Below, piece by piece: positions 5,413 through 8,866 of a stretch of 8,866 nt of DNA. The translations under genes were made by a program, and so were the position numbers. Within the stretch, counting starts at the first letter, position 1; the number at the start of each line of letters is the position of its first letter. The notes beneath the pieces were generated by a model. The model had not been told where the DNA came from. It did no database searches and worked only from the letters and a program-made list of their open reading frames with translations. This DNA is from Nitrospira sp. (GTDB taxonomy: Bacteria; Nitrospirota; Nitrospiria; Nitrospirales; Nitrospiraceae), in contig JACOEF010000070.1 of assembly GCA_024998705.1 (NCBI GenBank), forward strand, positions 1 through 8,866, read 5' to 3'.

Positions 5413-6519
5413 CTAGCGCTTCACGGATCCGCTCCCGCTGTTGCTTCCGGTGCTTCCTTTGCCCCTTCCACCATTATCCACACGGTCGAGAATTTGCTGG
5501 AGCAACAGACTCGTGTTCAAACCACCGGATTGCGATGGCCCGAGACTTCCCGCACTGACGATCTGCGGGGCCACAACCACCGGCTGACTGGTACTGACCC
5601 CCACGGAACTCGGCACATTCAAGCCGGAAGCTGTGGTTCCCGCTACAACGGGAATGCCGATGCTGGTTGCGAGAATCGTCCCTTTGATGCTCCCACCAAC
5701 CTGCTCCGTCTCGTTCCCTGTCTGTACGGATTGGAACAGCCCCTTTTCAAGGTCAAGGACCTGACCAATCTGGGCGCTGATGATCTGACGGAACACCGGC
5801 GTGGGCAGTTCGCGATGTTCGTCCCGCACGGGGAGCGGCAGCCGTGACTGCTCACGAGAGGCCGACTCCGACGCCACGGCCCGAGCCCCGACTTTGAGTT
5901 GAATCTCCATTCCGGCCTTAAGAGAAACGGGCTTCTCCTCGCTCATGATCGGCTCCACGCGCGCCTGCCCCTCAAGAACGCGGACAGTCGCAAGCGGTGG
6001 GGTGGCGACCAATCGCGACAGAAAGGACTGACCGTCACGTCCGGCGACCGTGGCCTCGACAATTCCCCCGCGCGTGACTACGTGCGCCAACGGTGTTTCG
6101 AGCGTGAAGACATCTGTCATCCGGCCGGCCCTATAGGACAGCGCGATACGTGCGGATCCCTGCTGCAACCGGGCATACGTCTGGCCCCTGATCGGTTCCT
6201 GAAAACTGAGACTGGACTCTTCCTGGAGGCTCACCAGCGCGCGATGATCCCAGAGAATATCAATTTTCCCCACCTTGCCGACCCGGACTTCGTCCCCAAC
6301 ATTGATGATCTCCCCGATCTTCAGCGACAGTCGCGAACTGCCCGCAGCCGGACCGGTGACACGCGTCTCTCCATCCACGGCAGTGACAACGCCAGTAATG
6401 GGGTGATCGGGAGAGGCCGGACGCATCGGAACATCCGATGCTGCAAACAGGTGTCCTCTACCACACACTAGGAGCGCAACCACCAACAGAATCGGGAAGG
6501 GTATGACAAGCTGCTTCAT
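5413..6519 (-). CDS. Exported FecR-domain protein
   Basis: A 368-aa periplasmic or surface protein. Residues 1-27 are a signal peptide (FPILLVVALLVCG core, likely cleavage after LFA). A FecR-type beta domain follows at about 66-160: SLKIGEIINVGDEVRVG, ILWDHRALVSLQEESSL, ARLQQGSARIAL, FTLETPLAHVVTRGG. Classical FecR is an inner-membrane anti-sigma sensor with a cytoplasmic N-terminus. This one is exported whole and has no neighbouring sigma factor, so it belongs to the stand-alone FecR group of unknown role. Residues about 160-240 are another beta-rich part. The rest is low-complexity: hydrophobic Val/Ser/Gly stretches (GIPVVAGTTASGLNVP), then a Gly/Ser-rich basic tail. The start has AGGTGA six bases upstream. 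It diverges from the TPR/barrel gene across a shared promoter region, suggesting joint function at the envelope. The leader carries three stem-loops. Confidence 0.85.
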   Translation of the reverse strand: MKQLVIPFPILLVVALLVCGRGHLFAASDVPMRPASPDHPITGVVTAVDGETRVTGPAAGSSRLSLKIGEIINVGDEVRVGKVGKIDILWDHRALVSLQEESSLSFQEPIRGQTYARLQQGSARIALSYRAGRMTDVFTLETPLAHVVTRGGIVEATVAGRDGQSFLSRLVATPPLATVRVLEGQARVEPIMSEEKPVSLKAGMEIQLKVGARAVASESASREQSRLPLPVRDEHRELPTPVFRQIISAQIGQVLDLEKGLFQSVQTGNETEQVGGSIKGTILATSIGIPVVAGTTASGLNVPSSVGVSTSQPVVVAPQIVSAGSLGPSQSGGLNTSLLLQQILDRVDNGGRGKGSTGSNSGSGSVKR

Positions 6520-6548
6520 GACAAATCACCTACGAGTTATCGGTGTTC

Positions 6549-6604
6549 AAAAAAGACCGCTCATGAAAATCACGAATCCCTCAAAAGTCTTACTGGGAGC
6601 CAGT
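6549..6604 (-). promoter_or_regulatory. Leader stem-loops with a terminator-like end before the FecR gene
   Basis: Reading the minus-strand transcript, ACTGG-CTC-CCAGT (6604-6592) is followed by AAGAC (6591-6587). An inner imperfect stem comes next (CGTGA at 6574-6570 with TCATG at 6566-6562), then GTCTT (6557-6553) running into more Ts, so six Ts occur in a row (6554-6549). A hairpin closing into a T-run inside a leader resembles a transcription attenuator. The stem is weak, so this is a candidate only. Confidence 0.35.
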
Positions 6605-6618
6605 TTTCAGCAATCAGC

Positions 6619-6638
6619 TCTCGGCAAACGAGCCGAGA
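6619..6638. repeat. Perfect 7-bp stem-loop at the start of the FecR transcript
   Basis: TCTCGGC and GCCGAGA pair perfectly around six bases. On the minus strand it falls at the predicted 5' end of the FecR mRNA, where it could protect the message. On the plus strand it covers the candidate -35 of the TPR gene, so it could also be an operator. Confidence 0.5.
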
Positions 6639-6650
6639 CTGTCGTATAGT
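6621..6650 (+). promoter_or_regulatory. Candidate promoter for the TPR/barrel gene
   Basis: TCGGCA (6621-6626), 18 bases, TATAGT (6645-6650) on the plus strand. The -10 is good and the -35 fair. It uses nearly the same bases as the -10 of the opposing FecR promoter. The start would be near 6657. Confidence 0.4.
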
Positions 6651-6675
6651 AGGAGACTGATCGAATCAAGGTCAA
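6646..6675 (-). promoter_or_regulatory. Candidate promoter for the FecR gene
   Basis: TTGACC (6675-6670), an 18-base spacer, then TACTAT (6651-6646) on the minus strand. Transcription would start near 6639, giving a leader of about 120 nt before the ATG at 6519. Confidence 0.5.
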
Positions 6676-6693
6676 GCCGGTGCCCATAGGTTC

Positions 6694-7431
6694 ATGGAAC
6701 GTCTCTATATATCGTCGCCGATCGGACGCACCCACGCACCAACCCGCATGAACCATCGCCGTTGTCCATCCCTTGCATGCCTCCTCTCTGCCTTCGCCCT
6801 CCTGTTCGGCGCGGGATTTCTCTGGGCCTCCACCGTCATCGCCCAGGAAGCCGATGCCGAAGTGCTTGTGGCTGAAGCCATCTTGGACTACGAGGCCAAA
6901 CGCTACGACGAGGCGATTCCGTTGTTGAGCAAAGCCACCGAGCTTGCCCCAGGTCATGCGCGGGCGCTGTACTATCTTGGGCTATGCCATTTGGCGAGAG
7001 GACACGCAGAACAGTCCATCGAACCATTCACAAAACTTCACCTGCTTCGCCCAACCGATCCGGAAGCGTCATACCAACTTGGCGCTGCCTACTTCGCGGT
7101 ACGACAGCATGAGCAGGCGGGATCGTTGCTCGAAGAAGTCTTTCGCCAACAGCCAGACCGGCAAAATCTTGGATACTACGTCGGTTTCCTACGATACCAA
7201 CGCAAAGACTATGACGGGGCGGTCGAAGCGCTCGATGCAAATCGCTCCACCGACCCCGACATCCGACAACTGGCCATGTTTTATAGAGGATTAGCCCTGG
7301 GAACGCTCGGTCTGTCCGAGCAAGCCCAAACCGAGTTGACCGCTGCCCAACAGGTACAGCCCGCTTCGCCGGTCACGGGTGCCTCCGTACGCATCCAGGA
7401 AGCCTTTGGCCTCCGCGCATCGCATCAGTGA
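6694..7431 (+). CDS. TPR protein, N-terminal part of a split TPR/outer-membrane barrel gene
   Basis: A 245-aa exported protein. An in-frame ATG at 6748 starts a better signal peptide (MNHRRCPSLACLLSAFALLF, cleavage near VIA at residue 50 of the long form). The ATG at 6694 would add 18 residues. Neither has a strong ribosome binding site, so the start is uncertain. Residues about 57-224 are about five tetratricopeptide repeats, for example DYEAKRYDEAIPLLSKATEL, ALYYLGLCHLARGHAEQSIE and LGAAYFAVRQHEQAGSLLEE. TPRs form a helical scaffold that binds other proteins in the periplasm. The frame stops at 7431 just after the last repeat. The barrel frame continues out of frame from there, overlapping by 53 bases. 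Architecture of intact relatives as I know it (TPR followed by a barrel in one chain, as in Slam-like proteins) suggests the stop is caused by a frameshift. Confidence 0.82.
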   Translation: MERLYISSPIGRTHAPTRMNHRRCPSLACLLSAFALLFGAGFLWASTVIAQEADAEVLVAEAILDYEAKRYDEAIPLLSKATELAPGHARALYYLGLCHLARGHAEQSIEPFTKLHLLRPTDPEASYQLGAAYFAVRQHEQAGSLLEEVFRQQPDRQNLGYYVGFLRYQRKDYDGAVEALDANRSTDPDIRQLAMFYRGLALGTLGLSEQAQTELTAAQQVQPASPVTGASVRIQEAFGLRASHQ

Positions 7432-8383
7432 CACTCAACGACTACACGCGCAAATCGCGATCGGCGGCTACTATGATGACAATGTGGCCGTCAATCCCAG
7501 GAAAAGTGTCGACCCCGTAGCGGAAGCATTGCGGTCACGCTCAACCCAATCGCCGGGATTCGTCACGTCGGCGCGCGGCGACTACGCCTGGTACCGTAAC
7601 GGTCCGATCGAATCGACCATTACCTACTCCTACTACCAAACGGTCAACACCGGCAGCGGCGTGGGAGCCTTCAATATTCAAAACCACCTCGGCGGTTTGT
7701 CCGGCGCATACCGTGGGACGATCGGTACCCTGCCCTACGAACTGGGAGGACAATACACCTACGACTACATGATGCTGGACCTCAAAGGATTTCTCTCCCG
7801 ACACTCCGTCACACTCCCGGCGACCATCGTGCCGCCCGGAATCAACGTCCCGTTTATCGGACGAGTTGATCACCTGACGACACTGCTTTACCGTTTCCAG
7901 GAGAAGGAGTTTTTTACGGAACCTGGCAACAATGATCCCCGATTCGGCCCGGAATCACGCGATGCGGACAACAACATGCTCGGGTTCATGCATGCATTTC
8001 GTTTGCATCGGGATCGATACCTCCTGCGTGTTGGGTACCAGCACGACATGGAATCAGCCAGAGGATCAAGCTTTTCTTATAGTGGCAATCGAGCCCTAGT
8101 GGGCGGTCAAGCGAGACTCCCTTGGTACGACATAAATCTCCGCCTCGACTATGAAGTCCACTGGCGCGCCTATGACCACGCACAAACCCTCTTTGCCGAC
8201 AATGCTGGACACTTGTCACAGCGGCGCGACATCGAACAGGATCTGTTTATCCAGCTCTCCAAGCCGCTCCCCTACCGCCTCAACTGGGTCATCCAATACC
8301 AAGCTGTCTTTAACCAATCGAACATCCCGGTCTACGCCTACAATAAAAATGTGTTTACCACACTGGTGACCTGGGCATACTGA
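7379..8383 (+). CDS. Outer-membrane beta-barrel, C-terminal part of the split TPR/barrel gene
   Basis: The frame opens with a GTG at 7379 that has no ribosome binding site, and there is no signal peptide. Convincing protein begins at about residue 17 (SDTQRLHAQIAIGGYYDDNV), near 7430, just where the TPR frame ends. The sequence then alternates short amphipathic strands rich in Tyr, Arg and Gly with polar loops: SARGDYAWYRNG, STITYSYYQTVN, LPYELGGQYTYDYM, YLLRVGYQHDMES, INLRLDYEVHWRAYD, YRLNWVIQYQAVFNQSN. It ends in TLVTWAY, an aromatic C-terminus expected for a protein inserted by the Bam machinery. A barrel with no export signal of its own makes sense only as the rear half of the upstream TPR protein. 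Together they make about 560 aa, the layout of TPR-plus-barrel proteins such as Slam (surface lipoprotein assembly). The Slam link is by architecture only. Confidence 0.8.
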   Translation: MPPYASRKPLASAHRISDTQRLHAQIAIGGYYDDNVAVNPRKSVDPVAEALRSRSTQSPGFVTSARGDYAWYRNGPIESTITYSYYQTVNTGSGVGAFNIQNHLGGLSGAYRGTIGTLPYELGGQYTYDYMMLDLKGFLSRHSVTLPATIVPPGINVPFIGRVDHLTTLLYRFQEKEFFTEPGNNDPRFGPESRDADNNMLGFMHAFRLHRDRYLLRVGYQHDMESARGSSFSYSGNRALVGGQARLPWYDINLRLDYEVHWRAYDHAQTLFADNAGHLSQRRDIEQDLFIQLSKPLPYRLNWVIQYQAVFNQSNIPVYAYNKNVFTTLVTWAY

Positions 8384-8790
8384 CGACCAGCTAAACCATT
8401 CATTGGCGTAGACGTATCCTATTCCCATTGAAGTTGAGTCCCCGTAAGACAGGGATTAAGAGGACTGAGCAGGTGAAGTGCGGCCGCAGCACAATCCATT
8501 GACCGCTAGTCGGACAAACGAGGAGACGCGTTTGTGGCGAGAATTGTGAAGAGGCAACCTGAAACCACAGGCTAACGGTAGCGGAGGCGGACGATTGGAC
8601 AGAGAGGTTTATGGCAGGGACCGAGAACGCGCAGCGGCTTCGTCCGTGCGACGAAGACGCCACGGAAGACCAGCAGATCAATCCCTGAACAGAAATTGGG
8701 GCTTTGCCCATGAGCAATTTAAGAAAACAAGGGAGGACAGACCAGCCACGCGAGTGAATTACCAGTCAATCAAACTTCCCCATCGGGCGC
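8384..8790. other. Gene-free interval before the rRNA operon end
   Basis: About 400 bases with no confident gene. A 105-codon open frame runs on the minus strand (8400-8717), Ser/Leu/Cys-rich, without a ribosome binding site and unlike a folded protein. It lies directly downstream of the rRNA terminator, where such frames are usually spurious. Also present are a perfect 7-bp stem-loop CTTCGTC-CGTGC-GACGAAG (8638-8656) and an AGTCC/GGACT inverted repeat near 8434-8470. I see no terminator for the barrel gene. Confidence 0.4.
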
Positions 8791-8826
8791 AAAATAAAAA
8801 AGCCTGCTCGATTTCTCGAGCAGGCT
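8791..8826 (-). terminator. Intrinsic terminator of the rRNA operon
   Basis: An 11-bp perfect stem, AGCCTGCTCGA (8826-8816) pairing with TCGAGCAGGCT (8811-8801), is closed by a GAAA tetraloop and followed on the minus strand by TTTTTATTTT. It lies eight bases after the predicted 3' end of the 5S rRNA. The plus-strand side also has a short T-run (8828-8832), so it might work weakly in both directions. Confidence 0.92.
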
Positions 8827-8834
8827 CTTTTTGT

Positions 8835-8866
8835 AACCCGGCAGCGTCCTACTGTCCCACTGCCTC
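8835..8866 (-). rRNA. rrf: 5S ribosomal RNA, 3' end (partial)
   Basis: The minus strand at the right edge reads GACAGTAGGACGCTGCCGGG, the conserved 3' arm of bacterial 5S rRNA, ending near 8835. Only about 32 of roughly 115 bases are in the window. The rest, and presumably 23S and 16S, lie to the right. The terminator immediately after it supports the call. Confidence 0.88.

Noticed and set aside
5899..6471. 190-codon plus-strand frame inside the FecR gene
   Set aside because: Fully antisense to the FecR domain protein, no start signal, no recognisable domain.
7415..7435. Programmed +1 frameshift of the prfB kind at CAG-TGA-C
   Set aside because: CAG does not allow good re-pairing in the +1 frame and no stimulatory Shine-Dalgarno lies just upstream. 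A mutation or sequence error is simpler.
8430..8475. CRISPR array
   Set aside because: Only one repeat-like unit is visible, with no second copy or regular spacing.

Overview
The window looks like chromosome from a Gram-negative bacterium, most likely of the Nitrospira type (phylum Nitrospirota). Several products carry Sec signal peptides for a periplasm, one is an outer-membrane beta-barrel ending in an aromatic residue, and one is a MlaC-type phospholipid carrier. The genus is an inference from the mix of families (FecR protein beside a TPR/barrel protein, small helix-hairpin-helix protein, alpha carbonic anhydrase). No database search was possible.

Layout, left to right. (1) 18-1828, minus strand: a probable five-gene operon transcribed right to left. 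It opens with two tiny single-membrane-span proteins of 28 and 45 aa, each with a near-perfect Shine-Dalgarno. These are followed by a 95-aa secreted protein, a 96-aa ComEA-type helix-hairpin-helix protein and a MlaC/Ttg2D-like periplasmic lipid carrier. A candidate promoter at 2056-2084 implies a leader of about 220 nt. (2) 2478-3085, plus strand: an SH3-like small protein and a very basic 60-aa protein, preceded by a region rich in nested inverted repeats. (3) 3230-4835, minus strand: an exported alpha carbonic anhydrase with its own clear sigma70-type promoter, and uracil-DNA glycosylase (ung) upstream of it. (4) 4857-5412: gene-free, with one long inverted repeat. (5) 5413-8383: a FecR-domain protein (minus) diverges from a TPR protein (plus) across a compact promoter region in which both strands seem to use the same -10 bases. 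The TPR frame runs out of frame into an outer-membrane barrel frame. Together they look like one TPR plus barrel gene broken by a frameshift. (6) 8384-8790: no confident gene. (7) 8791-8866, minus strand: a strong intrinsic terminator and the 3' end of a 5S rRNA, so an rRNA operon lies just beyond the right edge and points leftwards.

The common thread is the cell envelope: lipid transport, small membrane proteins, periplasmic carbonic anhydrase, a FecR-type periplasmic protein and an outer-membrane barrel. Ung and the two small plus-strand genes are the exceptions. No CRISPR array, insertion sequence, tRNA or known defence cassette is visible. The points most worth checking are the tandem tiny membrane proteins, the broken TPR/barrel gene, and the structured leaders in front of the FecR and SH3-like genes.
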